Source: Citrobacter sp. FP75
Lineage (GTDB): Bacteria; Pseudomonadota; Gammaproteobacteria; Enterobacterales; Enterobacteriaceae
Length of the DNA stretch: 64,000 nucleotides
NCBI RefSeq assembly: GCF_018342065.1
Contig: NZ_JAFDOE010000002.1
Coordinates: 1 to 64,000, forward strand
Reading direction: 5' to 3'
The first letter of the stretch is position 1; each line of letters begins with the position of its first letter. The translations under genes and the position numbers were made by a program. Under the pieces are notes generated by a model that did no database searches, had not been told where the DNA came from, and saw only the letters and a list, made by a program, of their open reading frames with translations. This document shows positions 44,555 through 57,486 of this stretch, in pieces.

Positions 44555-45682
44555 ATGCAAAGTCTTTCCCCGACATCGCGTTACCTGCAGGCCCTCAACG
44601 ACGGCAGTCATCAACCCGACAACGTACAACAAGAAGCGGTGAATCGACTGGAAACGATTTTCCAGGAACTCACGGCTCCAGCACGTCCTGCACCGCAGGA
44701 AAGTGGTCTGATGGCCCGCTTTGGAAAATTATTGGGTAAGCGTGAACCGACAGAAAACACGCCGGTGCGCGGTCTGTATATGTGGGGCGGCGTGGGGCGT
44801 GGGAAAACCTGGCTGATGGACCTTTTCTATCATAGCCTGCCAGGCACGCGTAAACAGCGTTTGCACTTCCACCGTTTTATGCTGCGCGTACATGAAGAGT
44901 TGACCGCCCTGCAAGGGCAAAGCGACCCGCTGGAGGTGATTGCTGACCGCTTTAAGGCAGAAACCGACGTGCTGTGTTTCGATGAGTTTTTTGTCTCGGA
45001 TATCACCGATGCCATGTTGCTCGGCGGCTTAATGAAAGCACTGTTCGCCCGAGGCATTACGCTGGTGGCGACATCTAATATTCCGCCTGATGAGCTGTAC
45101 CGCAACGGTTTGCAACGTGCTCGTTTTCTTCCTGCGATTGAGGCGATTAAACAGTATTGCGACATCATGAATGTAGATGCCGGGGTTGATTACCGTCTGC
45201 GTACGTTAACCCAGGCGCATTTATGGTTATCGCCGCTGAATGATGAAACCGAGCAGCAGATGGATAAACTGTGGCTAGCGTTAGCGGGAACCAAAAGTGA
45301 GCATGCGCCGACGCTTGAGATAAATCATCGCCCGATGCAGACGCTGGCCGTCGAAAATCAAACGCTGGCGGTTTCGTTCACCACTCTGTGCGTCGATGCC
45401 CGCAGCCAGCACGACTATATTGCGCTGTCGCGCCTGTTTCACACGGTTCTGCTGTCGGATGTTCCGGTGATGACGTCGTTGATGGAGAGTGAAGCACGGC
45501 GCTTTATCGCGCTGGTGGATGAGTTTTATGAACGTCACGTCAAGCTGGTGGTGAGCGCGGCTTCTCCTTTATATGAGATCTACCAGGGAGAGCGGCTGAA
45601 GTTTGAATTCCAGCGCTGTTTGTCGCGTTTGCAGGAGATGCAAAGTGAAGAGTATCTGAAGCGCGAACATTTAGCAGGTTAA
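44555..45682 (+). CDS. zapE: Cell-division AAA+ ATPase ZapE
   Basis: An AFG1-family ATPase that joins the constricting Z-ring. The 375 residues carry Walker A GGVGRGKTWL (near residue 74) and Walker B VLCFDEFFVSDI (near residue 140). Length equals E. coli ZapE (YhcM). Confidence 0.95.
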   Translation: MQSLSPTSRYLQALNDGSHQPDNVQQEAVNRLETIFQELTAPARPAPQESGLMARFGKLLGKREPTENTPVRGLYMWGGVGRGKTWLMDLFYHSLPGTRKQRLHFHRFMLRVHEELTALQGQSDPLEVIADRFKAETDVLCFDEFFVSDITDAMLLGGLMKALFARGITLVATSNIPPDELYRNGLQRARFLPAIEAIKQYCDIMNVDAGVDYRLRTLTQAHLWLSPLNDETEQQMDKLWLALAGTKSEHAPTLEINHRPMQTLAVENQTLAVSFTTLCVDARSQHDYIALSRLFHTVLLSDVPVMTSLMESEARRFIALVDEFYERHVKLVVSAASPLYEIYQGERLKFEFQRCLSRLQEMQSEEYLKREHLAG

Positions 45683-45730
45683 ACCCGCCGCAAATCACAT
45701 AAAGGGGTCGATCTTTGACCCTGACTTCTC

Positions 45731-45736
45731 TATAAT
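45731..45736 (+). promoter_or_regulatory. rplM promoter -10 element
   Basis: A perfect TATAAT is placed about 165 nt before rplM. The matching -35 is weak (TCGATC at a 17-bp spacing); a TTGACC is present but only 10 bp away. The -10 alone is convincing. Confidence 0.6.
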
Positions 45737-45739
45737 CTT

Positions 45740-46329
<590 letters not shown>

Positions 46330-46341
46330 TCGGGATTATAG

Positions 46342-46737
<396 letters not shown>

Positions 46738-46769
46738 TTGGTTTCTGCTTCGGCAGATTGCAATTTGCG

Positions 46770-46797
46770 AAAAAACCCGCCTCGGCGGGTTTTTTTA
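46770..46797 (+). terminator. Terminator of rplM-rpsI
   Basis: The stem ACCCGCC/GGCGGGT with a TC loop is flanked by an A run and seven T. It lies 35 nt after the rpsI stop codon. Confidence 0.93.
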
Positions 46798-47052
46798 TGA
46801 ATTGTTACCCGCGAATAAGCACGGTAATCTGCTGATTGCCACCTCTTTTTTCCCATTTCCAGAATCGACTCACCACAAAGGTCACAAAATCTGGTAAACT
46901 ATCATCCAATTTTCTGCCCAAATGTCCGGTATTGTTCATTTTTTGTTTGTATTTTGAACAGCAATGGCTTTTCCGAATCTGGGTGACATCACTTCTGGCT
47001 GGCCACCTGGTGGCTGGTAGCAGTAAAATTCTGAATATACCTGGAGGTTTTC

Positions 47053-47691
47053 ATGGCTGTCGCTGCCAACAAACGTTCGGTAATGACGCTGTTTTCTGGT
47101 CCTACTGACATCTATAGCCATCAGGTCCGCATTGTACTGGCGGAGAAAGGTGTTAGTTTCGAGATTGAGCATGTGGAGAAAGACAATCCACCTCAGGATC
47201 TGATCGACCTCAACCCGAATCAGAGCGTACCGACACTGGTGGATCGTGAGCTGACCCTATGGGAATCTCGCATCATTATGGAATACCTGGATGAGCGTTT
47301 CCCGCATCCGCCGCTGATGCCGGTTTACCCGGTTGCGCGTGGTGAGAGCCGCCTGTACATGCAGCGTATTGAAAAAGACTGGTATACGCTGATGAACGTC
47401 ATCGTAAACGGTTCTGCTTCTGAAGCTGACGTCGCTCGCAAGCGACTGCGCGAAGAGCTGCTGGCGATTGCGCCAGTGTTTGGTCAGAAACCGTATTTCC
47501 TGAGCGATGAGTTCAGCCTGGTAGACTGCTATCTGGCACCGCTGCTGTGGCGTTTACCACAGCTGGGTATTGAATTCAGCGGTGCAGGCTCGAAAGAGCT
47601 GAAAGGCTATATGACCCGCGTTTTTGAACGTGACTCTTTCCTGGCTTCTTTGACTGAGCCTGAACGTGAAATGCGTCTGGGCCGGGGTTAA
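47053..47691 (+). CDS. sspA: Stringent starvation protein A
   Basis: An RNA-polymerase-associated protein with a glutathione-transferase fold, 212 residues (thioredoxin-like domain, about 10-85, and all-helical domain). The conserved surface segment PHPPLMPVYP near residue 84 contacts sigma-70. It lowers H-NS levels and supports acid tolerance in stationary phase. sspB follows after 5 nt. Confidence 0.96.
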   Translation: MAVAANKRSVMTLFSGPTDIYSHQVRIVLAEKGVSFEIEHVEKDNPPQDLIDLNPNQSVPTLVDRELTLWESRIIMEYLDERFPHPPLMPVYPVARGESRLYMQRIEKDWYTLMNVIVNGSASEADVARKRLREELLAIAPVFGQKPYFLSDEFSLVDCYLAPLLWRLPQLGIEFSGAGSKELKGYMTRVFERDSFLASLTEPEREMRLGRG

Positions 47692-47696
47692 TCTGT

Positions 47697-48200
47697 ATGG
47701 ATTTGCCACAGTTATCACCGCGCCGTCCGTATTTGCTGCGCGCATTCTATGAGTGGTTGTTAGACAACCAGCTCACGCCGCACCTGGTGGTGGATGTGAC
47801 GCTTCCGGACGTGCAGGTTCCTATGGAATATGCGCGTGACGGACAAATTGTTCTGAATATTGCTCCGCGCGCAGTGGGTAACCTGGAGCTGGCTAACGAC
47901 GAAGTGCGTTTTAACGCGCGCTTTGGCGGTATTCCACGTCAGGTTTCCGTGCCGCTGGCTGCTGTTCTGGCCATCTATGCCCGTGAAAACGGTGCAGGTA
48001 CGATGTTCGAACCTGAAGCCGCCTACGACGAAGATGTCGCCAGCTTAAATGATGACGACAACGACGCATCCGGCTTTGAAAGCGAAACGGTTATGTCCGT
48101 CATTGATGGCGATAAGCCCGATCACGGTGATGACAACGACCCGGATGACACGCCGCCACCTCCACGTGGTGGGCGTCCAGCGCTACGCGTAGTGAAGTAA
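47697..48200 (+). CDS. sspB: ClpXP adaptor SspB
   Basis: It binds ssrA-tagged peptides and hands them to ClpXP. The 167 residues comprise a folded SM-like dimer domain (about 1-110), an acidic flexible linker (about 115-155, rich in Asp) and the C-terminal ClpX-binding tail RPALRVVK. It is second in sspAB. Confidence 0.96.
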   Translation: MDLPQLSPRRPYLLRAFYEWLLDNQLTPHLVVDVTLPDVQVPMEYARDGQIVLNIAPRAVGNLELANDEVRFNARFGGIPRQVSVPLAAVLAIYARENGAGTMFEPEAAYDEDVASLNDDDNDASGFESETVMSVIDGDKPDHGDDNDPDDTPPPPRGGRPALRVVK

Positions 48201-48204
48201 AATC

Positions 48205-48230
48205 AAACAGGCCCTTTCGGGCCTGTTTTG
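48205..48230 (+). terminator. Terminator of sspAB
   Basis: The stem AAACAGGCCC/GGGCCTGTTT with a short T-rich loop is followed by T-rich sequence, just after sspB and before the convergent dcuD. Confidence 0.9.
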
Positions 48231-48246
48231 CTTTCTGCGGCAGGTA

Positions 48247-49614
48247 TCAATAAAACAGCACGATCGTGGCTATCATATTCACCACAAAGCCTATCGCCAT
48301 TGGGATCGCCGTGCGTTTAACCACCTCAAAAGGCGACACGCCAGCAATGCCTGAGGTCACTACAATGACTGCGGTGATCGGTGAAACTGCGCGGGCCAGC
48401 GTGGTAGCAAAGTGCATTGGCATAATCATTACCACCGCCGGAATATGCAGTCCCGCGGCGATATCCGGGATCAGACTGGCGAACGACATAAACGGCGCAT
48501 TACCGGAGCCCATCACAATTGCGCAGGCTGCAATAACTACCGCCATGATGATCATCACGCCGATGCCGCCAAGCCCGGAATGCTCCGCGCCCTTAATTAC
48601 CGCATCAACGGTGCCGATGGTGGTTAAGCCTTTGGCAAAGATCTCACCGGCGACTACCAGCGTGACTACGTTGGCAAACTGCGTACCCATCCCGTCGAAA
48701 AACGCCTGCACATCATCCATGGTTTCGCGCAGATTGTGCTTACGGAAGAATTCGACAAGCATAGTGACTGTCATGCTCATCAGCATCACCACCACCAGAT
48801 TCAGCTCTGCTTTCATTAATCCCCTGTGTGCAAGAAACAGCGAACCCAGCATCAGGATCAGTGGCATCACCGGTAAAATGGCGTAATAGAGCGGCGGAAC
48901 ATCTTCCAGCACTTTTTGTTCGGCAAAGGCGGTGTTTTCCGGTGCCGCTTTTTTATCAAACTGGCGCTGTACAAAAAAGTGCGCAATAGCGACGGCGATA
49001 ATCACACACGAGGCCACGGGTAGTTGGTAGTGGAAGAAGTAGGTGGCGATTTTCATTCCTGCCACCTGCGCGGCAAAAATCGAGTTGGTTTCCAGAATGC
49101 CCCATTCAATCGACATTGACGTGGCGATGACGGCGACTGCAGACAAACGGCTTACGCCAAGGCTGACCAGCGTCGGGAAGAGGGTGACCATTAGCAGCAT
49201 ACCTAGCCCGGAGGCGCTGGTAATGAACTGCGCCATGATCTGACCGATCACGTAGGTGGCGGCAAGCACGATATACGGTGAGCGGATACGCTTTAGCGGG
49301 CGGCTCAGCAGGCTCACCATTGCCCGGCTGGCCCCCATCCTGTCCATATAGCGGGCATAGCCACCGACGGCCATGATCGACAATCCCAACCCTGCGGCGC
49401 GGCTTGAGAGCATACGTAGAATTTCGTTATAAATATCGACCAGCAGATAGCCGCTGCTTTTCTCAGGTGCGACTAGCGCACCGTACCCCAACCAGACGCC
49501 ACAGATCATTAAGAAGATCCCTGCCGCCGCCAGTACCACCTGAGGTTTGTAGTTTTTGAGGATCAGATAACCCATCGTTAATAAAACGATGACAGAAAGA
49601 ATAATGCCGAACAT
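48247..49614 (-). CDS. dcuD: DcuC-family C4-dicarboxylate transporter DcuD
   Basis: A 455-residue inner-membrane transporter with about 12 helices, matching E. coli DcuD (YhcL) in length and position between sspB and nanR. Conserved blocks include [24 protein letters not shown] and [14 protein letters not shown]. Fumarate/succinate exchange is inferred from DcuC; DcuD itself is poorly expressed in E. coli and its substrate is unproven. Confidence 0.9.
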   Translation of the reverse strand: MFGIILSVIVLLTMGYLILKNYKPQVVLAAAGIFLMICGVWLGYGALVAPEKSSGYLLVDIYNEILRMLSSRAAGLGLSIMAVGGYARYMDRMGASRAMVSLLSRPLKRIRSPYIVLAATYVIGQIMAQFITSASGLGMLLMVTLFPTLVSLGVSRLSAVAVIATSMSIEWGILETNSIFAAQVAGMKIATYFFHYQLPVASCVIIAVAIAHFFVQRQFDKKAAPENTAFAEQKVLEDVPPLYYAILPVMPLILMLGSLFLAHRGLMKAELNLVVVMLMSMTVTMLVEFFRKHNLRETMDDVQAFFDGMGTQFANVVTLVVAGEIFAKGLTTIGTVDAVIKGAEHSGLGGIGVMIIMAVVIAACAIVMGSGNAPFMSFASLIPDIAAGLHIPAVVMIMPMHFATTLARAVSPITAVIVVTSGIAGVSPFEVVKRTAIPMAIGFVVNMIATIVLFY

Positions 49615-49973
49615 TTTTTCACTCCATGCCAGGAAAGAAGATAAATCCGGTAATAACGTTGTTATAAAAGCGGATGTTATATTTTTTTTAACGTTTTTTA
49701 TGGAGTGAGTATCGTGTTTTTAAAATCGTATAAAAATTATTTTTTCTTTTAAAATAGTGGCTTATGATAATTTTTCACGATCATGTTCGCATATTGCATA
49801 AACGCGGCGTAATGTCCGTTAATTAAAATTCATCAGATCATTTGTGAATAAAAAGATATTTGTATTTCATATATTATCAATAAGTCGGCCTGCCAGATTG
49901 ACCTCCATTTCACCCTGCTTTCGATCCTGTGTTACGATGAACCCGCTGTTGTTTTTCACCACGACTTAGCTGA
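49615..49973. other. dcuD/nanR divergent intergenic region
   Basis: This 359-bp gap contains the promoters of dcuD and nanR. It is AT-rich from 49660 to 49880 and shows no small ORF with a good start. No NanR-type GGTATA repeats are present here; they occur only before nanA. Confidence 0.55.
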
Positions 49974-50765
49974 ATGGACCCTATGAACGCATTTGATTCG
50001 CAAGCTGAAGACTCTCCATCCACCATTGGCCGTAGTTTACGTAACCGTCCGCTGGCGCGTAAAAAACTGTCTGAAATGGTTGAAGAAGAACTGGAGCAGA
50101 TGATTCGTCGCCGGGAATTTGGCGAGGGTGAACAGTTGCCGTCAGAGCGGGAATTGATGGCCTTCTTTAACGTTGGCCGTCCTTCTGTACGAGAAGCTCT
50201 GGCGGCGTTAAAACGTAAAGGTCTGGTACAAATCAACAATGGCGAGCGCGCCCGCGTCTCGCGTCCGTCTGCGGACACCATCATCGGTGAACTGTCGGGG
50301 ATGGCGAAAGATTTTCTCTCGCATCCCGGCGGTATCGCCCACTTCGAGCAATTGCGATTGTTCTTTGAATCAAGCCTGGTGCGTTACGCTGCCGAGCATG
50401 CCACTGATGAGCAAATTGACAGGCTGGCCAGGGCGCTGGAGATCAACAGCCAGTCGCTGGATGACAACACGCTGTTCATTCGTTCGGATGTTGATTTTCA
50501 CCGTGTGCTGGCGGAAATCCCCGGCAACCCGATCTTTATGGCGATCCACGTCGCGCTGCTGGACTGGCTGATTGCCGCACGTCCGACCGTCCCAGACCGG
50601 GAATTATACGAACACAATAGTGTGAGTTATCAGCAGCATATTGCTATTGTTGAGGCTATTCGTCAGCATGATCCTGATGAAGCTGACCGCGCATTACAAG
50701 AACATCTCAACAGCGTATCCGCTACCTGGCACGCCCTCGGTAAAAACAAAAAATTGCGTAAGTGA
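49974..50765 (+). CDS. nanR: Sialic acid-responsive repressor NanR
   Basis: A 263-residue GntR-family (FadR subgroup) repressor of sialic acid genes. The winged helix is in [32 protein letters not shown] (about residues 51-82). The helical effector domain has the zinc-binding histidines and acidic residues of the family. Binding of N-acetylneuraminate relieves repression in E. coli. The start [10 protein letters not shown] aligns with the E. coli N-terminus; a second ATG lies three codons later. Confidence 0.95.
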   Translation: MDPMNAFDSQAEDSPSTIGRSLRNRPLARKKLSEMVEEELEQMIRRREFGEGEQLPSERELMAFFNVGRPSVREALAALKRKGLVQINNGERARVSRPSADTIIGELSGMAKDFLSHPGGIAHFEQLRLFFESSLVRYAAEHATDEQIDRLARALEINSQSLDDNTLFIRSDVDFHRVLAEIPGNPIFMAIHVALLDWLIAARPTVPDRELYEHNSVSYQQHIAIVEAIRQHDPDEADRALQEHLNSVSATWHALGKNKKLRK

Positions 50766-50841
50766 TCGCGATCCTGACGATCGTTTAGTGAAGCAGATCG
50801 CACTATAAGCGTTCTGTATTGTATTGCTGCTTATTTGATCT

Positions 50842-50864
50842 GGTATAACAGGTATAAAGGTATG
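50842..50864 (+). promoter_or_regulatory. NanR operator before nanA
   Basis: Three direct repeats, GGTATA (50842-50847), GGTATA (50851-50856) and GGTATG (50859-50864), match the known E. coli NanR operator. The third has G in place of the final A. They lie about 35-60 bp before the nanA start and overlap the expected promoter. Confidence 0.88.
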
Positions 50865-50899
50865 CAGTCAGATAACACTAATCATCGACAGAGGTAGTT

Positions 50900-51793
50900 A
50901 TGGCAAGAGATTTAAAAGGCGTAATGCCAGCGTTGTTAACCCCATTCGACAACCAACAGCGACTGGACATCGAGAGTCTGCGTCGTCTGGTGCGTTTCAA
51001 CATTGGGCAGGGCGTTGATGGGCTGTACGTCGGTGGCTCAACGGGTGAAGCGTTTGTCCAGAACCGGGCTGAAAGAGAGCAGGTGCTGGAAATTGTGGCG
51101 GAAGAAGCGAAGGGCAAAGTCACGCTCATCGCGCATGTGGGCACGGTAAGCACCGAAGAAAGCCAACAGCTGGCGGGTGCTGCCCACCGCTACGGCTTTG
51201 ATGCCGTCTCCGCCGTCACGCCGTTTTACTATCCGTTCAGCTTTGAAGAGCACTGCGATCACTACCGTGCAATTATTGATTCCGCTGAGGGTTTGCCGAT
51301 GGTGGTCTATAACATTCCGGCGCTGAGCGGCGTAAAACTGACGCTGGATCAGATCAACACGCTGGTGACGCTGCCGGGCGTTGGCGCACTGAAGCAGACC
51401 TCTGGCGATCTCTATCAGATGGAGCAGATCCGTCGCGCCCATCCGGATTTAGTGCTGTACAACGGTTATGACGAAATTTTCGCGTCTGGCCTGCTGGCGG
51501 GTGCAGACGGCGGCATCGGCAGTACCTACAACATCATGGGCTGGCGTTATCAGGGAATTGTGAAAGCGCTCAAAGAAGGCGACATCGGGACTGCACAAAA
51601 GCTGCAAACCGAGTGCAATAAGGTTATCGATCTGCTGATTAAAGTTGGCGTGTTCCGTGGGCTGAAAACGGTTCTGCACTATATGGACGTGGTTTCCGTC
51701 CCGCTGTGCCGTAAGCCGTTTGCACCTGTCGACGAAAAATATCTGCCAGAACTGAAAGCACTGGCTAACCAACTGCTGGCGGAAAAGGCGTAA
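50900..51793 (+). CDS. nanA: N-acetylneuraminate lyase
   Basis: It splits sialic acid into pyruvate and N-acetylmannosamine. The 297-residue TIM barrel is the E. coli length. The substrate loop GGSTGE (about 46-51), the catalytic Tyr in VYNIPALSG (about 137) and the Schiff-base Lys in GALKQTSGD (about 165) are all present. It is first in the nan operon. Confidence 0.97.
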   Translation: MARDLKGVMPALLTPFDNQQRLDIESLRRLVRFNIGQGVDGLYVGGSTGEAFVQNRAEREQVLEIVAEEAKGKVTLIAHVGTVSTEESQQLAGAAHRYGFDAVSAVTPFYYPFSFEEHCDHYRAIIDSAEGLPMVVYNIPALSGVKLTLDQINTLVTLPGVGALKQTSGDLYQMEQIRRAHPDLVLYNGYDEIFASGLLAGADGGIGSTYNIMGWRYQGIVKALKEGDIGTAQKLQTECNKVIDLLIKVGVFRGLKTVLHYMDVVSVPLCRKPFAPVDEKYLPELKALANQLLAEKA

Positions 51794-51801
51794 CCGCGGA
51801 T

Positions 51802-51878
51802 AGCCGGGGACGCTTCGCTTGCCCGGCCTACATCTGTAGACCGTAGGCCGGATAAAGCACAACCGCTTTCCGGCACAA
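51802..51878. repeat. REP/BIME element between nanA and nanT
   Basis: Two palindromic units occupy the gap. The first, around 51802-51830, carries GCCGGGG...CCCGGC; the second pairs GCCGGA with TCCGGC (about 51847-51874). Such elements inside an operon often limit decay or polarity, raising nanA over distal genes; that effect is inference. Confidence 0.75.
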
Positions 51879-51903
51879 CAATGAAAATCGTCGGGAGAGT
51901 AAA

Positions 51904-53394
51904 ATGAGTACTTCTACCCAGAGCATTCCGTGGTACCGCCATCTCACTCGGGCACAATGGCGTGCGTTCTCCGCCGCCTGGCTGGGATATTTGCTGGATG
52001 GTTTTGATTTTGTGTTAATTGCCCTTGTGCTGACGGAAGTACAAGGTGAATTCGGACTGACGACGGTGCAGGCTGCCAGCCTGATTTCAGCCGCTTTTAT
52101 TTCTCGCTGGTTTGGTGGGCTGATGCTGGGGGCGATGGGCGATCGCTACGGGCGTCGTCTGGCGATGGTCACCAGCATTATTTTGTTCTCTGTCGGGACG
52201 CTGGCCTGCGGTTTTGCGCCGGGCTACACCACCATGTTTATCGCTCGCCTGGTTATCGGTATGGGAATGGCAGGTGAATACGGCTCCAGCGCCACCTATG
52301 TCATTGAAAGCTGGCCTAAGCAACTACGTAACAAAGCCAGCGGCTTTCTGATTTCGGGCTTCTCTGTGGGCGCAGTGATCGCCGCTCAGGTCTATAGCCT
52401 GGTCGTGCCGGTATGGGGATGGCGAGCGTTGTTTTTCATCGGCATTGTGCCGATTATCTTCGCCCTCTGGCTGCGAAAAAATATTCCGGAAGCCGAAGAC
52501 TGGAAAGAAAAACACGAAGGCAAAGCGCCGGTGCGCACGATGGTGGATATTCTCTATCGGGGCGAACATCGGGTTATCAATATTCTGATGACGCTCGCTG
52601 CCGCAACTGCGCTGTGGTTCTGTTTTGCTGGCAACTTGCAAAACGCGGCTATCGTGGCGCTCCTCGGGCTGGCCTGCGCGTTTATCTTCATTAGTTTTAT
52701 GGTGCAAAGCAGCGGTAAACGTTGGCCGACGGGCGTGATGCTGATGGTGGTCGTTCTGTTCGCCTTCCTTTACTCGTGGCCGATTCAGGCGCTGTTGCCA
52801 ACCTATCTGAAAACTGAACTGGCCTACGATCCGCACACGGTTGCAAATGTCCTGTTCTTTAGCGGCTTTGGTGCGGCGGTAGGCTGCTGCGTCGGTGGTT
52901 TTCTGGGTGACTGGCTGGGCACGCGCAAAGCCTATGTCTGCAGCCTGTTGGCCTCGCAGCTGCTGATTATTCCGGTGTTTGCGATTGGCGGCTCAAACGT
53001 TTGGGTGCTGGGTTTACTGCTGTTTTTCCAGCAAATGCTCGGGCAGGGGATCTCGGGGATCTTACCGAAACTGATCGGCGGCTATTTCGATACCGACCAG
53101 CGTGCGGCGGGCCTGGGCTTCACCTACAACGTGGGTGCTCTGGGTGGGGCGCTGGCGCCGATCATTGGGGCACTCATTGCGCAGCGTCTGGATCTGGGTA
53201 CGGCGCTGGGATCGCTGTCGTTTAGCCTGACTTTTGTGGTGATCCTGCTGATTGGTCTTGATATGCCGTCCCGCGTACAGCGCTGGCTGCGTCCGGAAGC
53301 GCTGCGCACCCATGATGCTATCGATGGTAAACCGTTTAGCGGGGCCGTGCCGTTTGGTGGCGATAAAAACGCGCTGGTGAAATCAAAAAGTTAA
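51904..53394 (+). CDS. nanT: Sialic acid transporter NanT
   Basis: A major-facilitator sialic acid/H+ symporter. The 496 residues have about 14 helices, with the MFS loop motif [10 protein letters not shown] (about 77-86) and a second copy [11 protein letters not shown]. It is nearly identical to E. coli NanT. It is preceded by a GGGAGAG-type ribosome-binding site and followed by a hairpin before the nanE remnant. Confidence 0.97.
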   Translation: MSTSTQSIPWYRHLTRAQWRAFSAAWLGYLLDGFDFVLIALVLTEVQGEFGLTTVQAASLISAAFISRWFGGLMLGAMGDRYGRRLAMVTSIILFSVGTLACGFAPGYTTMFIARLVIGMGMAGEYGSSATYVIESWPKQLRNKASGFLISGFSVGAVIAAQVYSLVVPVWGWRALFFIGIVPIIFALWLRKNIPEAEDWKEKHEGKAPVRTMVDILYRGEHRVINILMTLAAATALWFCFAGNLQNAAIVALLGLACAFIFISFMVQSSGKRWPTGVMLMVVVLFAFLYSWPIQALLPTYLKTELAYDPHTVANVLFFSGFGAAVGCCVGGFLGDWLGTRKAYVCSLLASQLLIIPVFAIGGSNVWVLGLLLFFQQMLGQGISGILPKLIGGYFDTDQRAAGLGFTYNVGALGGALAPIIGALIAQRLDLGTALGSLSFSLTFVVILLIGLDMPSRVQRWLRPEALRTHDAIDGKPFSGAVPFGGDKNALVKSKS

Positions 53395-53399
53395 TCCTG

Positions 53400-53422
53400 T
53401 TGCCCGGTATTAAACCGGGCAA
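53400..53422 (+). promoter_or_regulatory. Intercistronic hairpin after nanT
   Basis: A perfect 9-bp stem TTGCCCGGT/ACCGGGCAA with loop ATTAA lies between the nanT stop codon and the nanE remnant. The stem is followed by TTACCG, not a T run, so it is an RNA-stability or partial-attenuation element rather than a strong terminator. Confidence 0.7.
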
Positions 53423-53441
53423 TTACCGTAAGGGAAGAACG

Positions 53442-53500
53442 ATGTTGTTACTTGAGCAACGGGATAAAAAGATTATTACTGCAATGCAGAAGGCTGTGTC

Positions 53501-53504
<4 letters not shown>
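53442..53504 (+). pseudogene. nanE: Internally deleted nanE remnant (20 codons)
   Basis: This 20-codon ORF starts after an AGGGA ribosome-binding site. Its first 11 residues, [11 protein letters not shown], align with the E. coli NanE N-terminus (MSLLAQLDQKI). Its last 9, ITAMQKAVS, align with the NanE C-terminus (NTAMKKAVL). The roughly 209 codons between are absent and the frame is kept. NanE is the N-acetylmannosamine-6-phosphate 2-epimerase expected exactly here, between nanT and nanK. The stop codon overlaps the nanK start as ATGA. The peptide cannot be an enzyme; the ORF may survive to deliver ribosomes to nanK. Confidence 0.85.
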
Positions 53505-54840
<1,336 letters not shown>

Positions 54841-54846
54841 CAGACC

Positions 54847-54879
54847 GTGTCGGATGGCAAGGTAAGCGCCATCCGACAC
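54847..54879. terminator. Hairpin between nanQ and codA (REP-like terminator)
   Basis: A perfect 12-bp stem GTGTCGGATGGC/GCCATCCGACAC with a 9-nt loop is followed by a partial T run on the plus strand. The stem resembles REP sequences. It separates the convergent nan and cod operons. Confidence 0.75.
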
Positions 54880-54891
54880 AGGTTTTACCTT

Positions 54892-56172
54892 TTATCGCTT
54901 AAACGTCACCGCTTCCGGCTGCGCCAGATGCAGCGTGGTCTGGCTTGGCACCGTCTCGGCAATGACCCGTCCGTGACGAATGGAATAACGGGCAGGCGTC
55001 TGGCGACGAACCGCGTCAAACCCATTTTCTGCCGCTAAAATCACCAGGTTCCCGGCGTTCCCCACGCTCAGACCGTAATCCTGCAGGTGCAGGGTTTTCG
55101 CGCTGTGGGTGGTGACCAGGTTCAGGCCATCATTAATCTGCCCGTATCCCATCAACTGGCACACGTGTAATCCCATATGCAGCACTTGCAACATATTGGC
55201 GGTGCCCAGCGGATACCACGGATCGAATACGTCATCATGGCCAAAGCAGACGTTGATCTCCGCTTCCAGCATCTCTTTGACGCGCGTTACGCCGCGACGT
55301 TTAGGATACGTATCAAAGCGGCCTTGCAGATGAATATTCACCAGTGGATTGGCGACGAAGTTAATACCGGACATTTTCAACAGGCGGAAAAGGCGGGAAG
55401 CATACGCGCCGTTATAGGAGTGCATTGCCGTAGTATGGCTGGCTGTCACGCGTTCTCCCATCCCGTCGCGGTGCGCCAGCGCCGCGACGGTTTCAACAAA
55501 GCGTGATTGCTCATCATCAATTTCGTCGCAGTGCACGTCGATAAGTCTGTTGTATTTTTGTGCCAGGGCGAAAATTTTGTGCAGCGACTCAACGCCATAT
55601 TCACGCGTAAATTCAAAGTGGGGGATCGCGCCAATGACGTCGGCACCCAAACGCACGGCTTCTTCTAATAGCGCCTCACCGTTGGGATAAGAAAGAATGC
55701 CCTCTTGCGGGAAGGCGACAATTTGCAGCTCTACCCACGGCGCGACTTCTTGCTTCACCTCCAGCATGGCTTTCAGCGCCGTTAGCGTCGGATCGGAAAC
55801 ATCAACATGCGTACGGACATACTGGATGCCGTTGGCCATCTGCCACTTCAGTGTCTGCATGGCGCGAGATTTTACGTCTTCGTGCGTGAGCATTGCCTTA
55901 CGTTCGGCCCAGCGCTCGATACCCTCGAATAACGTACCAGACTGATTCCAGCTCGGCTCCCCCGCGGTTTGCGTGGTGTCCAGATGGATATGTGGCTCAA
56001 CGAACGGTGGGATAGCCAGGCCACCTTCGGCATCAAGCACTTCACCTTGCGGTAACGTTGCTGCGTCCTGAGGCTCAATCCGGCTGAAGCGCCCGTTTTC
56101 AATCGTGAGTTGCCATAATCCTTCGCGCCCTTGCAAACGCGCCTGACGAAGGGTGATGTTATTATTCTGCAT
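54892..56172 (-). CDS. codA: Cytosine deaminase CodA
   Basis: It converts cytosine to uracil and ammonia. The 426-residue amidohydrolase barrel has metal and catalytic residues in [34 protein letters not shown] and [10 protein letters not shown]. Start ATG 56172 has GGAG 7 nt upstream and fits the E. coli length (427); a longer frame to 56196 is not used. It overlaps the end of codB by 11 bp. Confidence 0.95.
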   Translation of the reverse strand: MQNNNITLRQARLQGREGLWQLTIENGRFSRIEPQDAATLPQGEVLDAEGGLAIPPFVEPHIHLDTTQTAGEPSWNQSGTLFEGIERWAERKAMLTHEDVKSRAMQTLKWQMANGIQYVRTHVDVSDPTLTALKAMLEVKQEVAPWVELQIVAFPQEGILSYPNGEALLEEAVRLGADVIGAIPHFEFTREYGVESLHKIFALAQKYNRLIDVHCDEIDDEQSRFVETVAALAHRDGMGERVTASHTTAMHSYNGAYASRLFRLLKMSGINFVANPLVNIHLQGRFDTYPKRRGVTRVKEMLEAEINVCFGHDDVFDPWYPLGTANMLQVLHMGLHVCQLMGYGQINDGLNLVTTHSAKTLHLQDYGLSVGNAGNLVILAAENGFDAVRRQTPARYSIRHGRVIAETVPSQTTLHLAQPEAVTFKR

Positions 56173-57412
56173 GGCTGATCTCCGGAGATTTAGCAAAGCT
56201 GCGATTGAAAAGTGGATTCAGCAGGATATAGCTGAATACGCCGCCGAGTACGGCGTTGACGGGCACAATACCGGGAATATAGTGACCGGCGGCAATACCC
56301 AGCGCGACGGATAGGATAGCTATCCAGTTGACCGACATAAAGCGTGCTTTGCTGAAATCGGTATAGCGGCGATGATTCAACAGATAATCAGCGATGATCA
56401 CCCCGCCAATGGGGGGAATTGCTGCCGACAGAAAGGTCAGCCAGCCAACAAAGTTATTGTAAAGCCACAGCGCGCACAGTGTACCGATAATACCGTTAGC
56501 TACTGACAGCGTGCGACTGGAAAGGCCGGTGATATTGGCAAATCCCAAACCTGAGGCGTACAGCGCATTGTCGTTGGTGGTCCAGATGTTCAGGCCAAGC
56601 ACCACAATCGCGGGCAGCAGCAGTCCCTGGGCAATCATCACGTCAGAGATATCGGCCTGTCCGACAGCGGCGGCACCCGCCGCGCCGAAGATAAACATCA
56701 GCGAGTTGCCAAGGAAAAACGCCACCATGGCAATCAGTACCGCGCCTTTGGCGTTGCGACCAAAGCGAACGAAGTCGGCGGTTAACGTTCCTGCACTGAT
56801 AAACGAGCCGACCACCAGCGCCAGGGCGGTAGAGAAATTCAGCGGCGTCTGCGGCACTATCGCTTTTAAATGGTCTAACCCGCCGACATCGCTCACCGCC
56901 AGCCAGACGGAGTAGCTGCCAAGAACGACGATGGCGGGTACGGCGATGATAGATAAAACGGTCAGTGCCGAGATGCCAAAAAAGATGGTCAGGGTCATCA
57001 ACAGACCGGAAACTGCAATCAGGATATTGACGTCAATTCCCGTCGCTTTGCCCACCGGGATAGCAAACATGGCCACACCCACGCCAAACCAGCCTACCTG
57101 CGTACCGCCCAGGAGCAGTGAGGGAAGCCATGAACCTTTCACACCAAATGAGTAACGCGCCAGAAGGTGGGTTGAGAGCCCCGTTTTTGCGCCGATGAAA
57201 CCGAGAAATGCAGTGTATATACCGAGGAGAAGATTACCGAAGAGAACTGCCAGGAAGAAATCATTGTAGGAAAGACCGGTACCGAGCGTGCCTCCGGTCC
57301 ACATACTGGCGGAAAAAAAGGTGAGCCCCAACATGACAAACGTTAGTGGAATCACGCCTTTCCGCGCCGCCAGAGGGACGGGGCCCTGGCTATAATTGTT
57401 GTCCTGCGACAT
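56162..57412 (-). CDS. codB: Cytosine permease CodB
   Basis: A Na+-coupled cytosine importer of the NCS1 family, 416 residues with about 12 helices. The conserved region [21 protein letters not shown] lies near residue 35 and the binding region [13 protein letters not shown] near residue 280. The start [11 protein letters not shown] at 57412 has a GGAGG site and matches E. coli. It is first in codBA. In E. coli codBA is elsewhere on the map; the position beside nan is shared with Salmonella. Confidence 0.95.
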   Translation of the reverse strand: MSQDNNYSQGPVPLAARKGVIPLTFVMLGLTFFSASMWTGGTLGTGLSYNDFFLAVLFGNLLLGIYTAFLGFIGAKTGLSTHLLARYSFGVKGSWLPSLLLGGTQVGWFGVGVAMFAIPVGKATGIDVNILIAVSGLLMTLTIFFGISALTVLSIIAVPAIVVLGSYSVWLAVSDVGGLDHLKAIVPQTPLNFSTALALVVGSFISAGTLTADFVRFGRNAKGAVLIAMVAFFLGNSLMFIFGAAGAAAVGQADISDVMIAQGLLLPAIVVLGLNIWTTNDNALYASGLGFANITGLSSRTLSVANGIIGTLCALWLYNNFVGWLTFLSAAIPPIGGVIIADYLLNHRRYTDFSKARFMSVNWIAILSVALGIAAGHYIPGIVPVNAVLGGVFSYILLNPLFNRSFAKSPEISHAE

Positions 57413-57470
57413 AACGCCTCCATGAGTTTTGCCCAAAAAATCCGCCGCATAATATACAGTTTTAGGCATA

Positions 57471-57486
57471 AGGCAAACGTTTACGT
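57471..57486 (-). promoter_or_regulatory. Predicted PurR box before codB
   Basis: AGGCAAACGTTTACGT matches the PurR consensus ACGCAAACGTTTNCGT at nearly every position and lies about 60-75 bp upstream of the codB start. E. coli codBA is a known PurR target. Confidence 0.8.

Noticed and set aside
45715-45736. TTGACC with TATAAT as the rplM promoter pair
   Set aside because: The spacing is only 10 bp, too short for sigma-70; only the -10 was kept.
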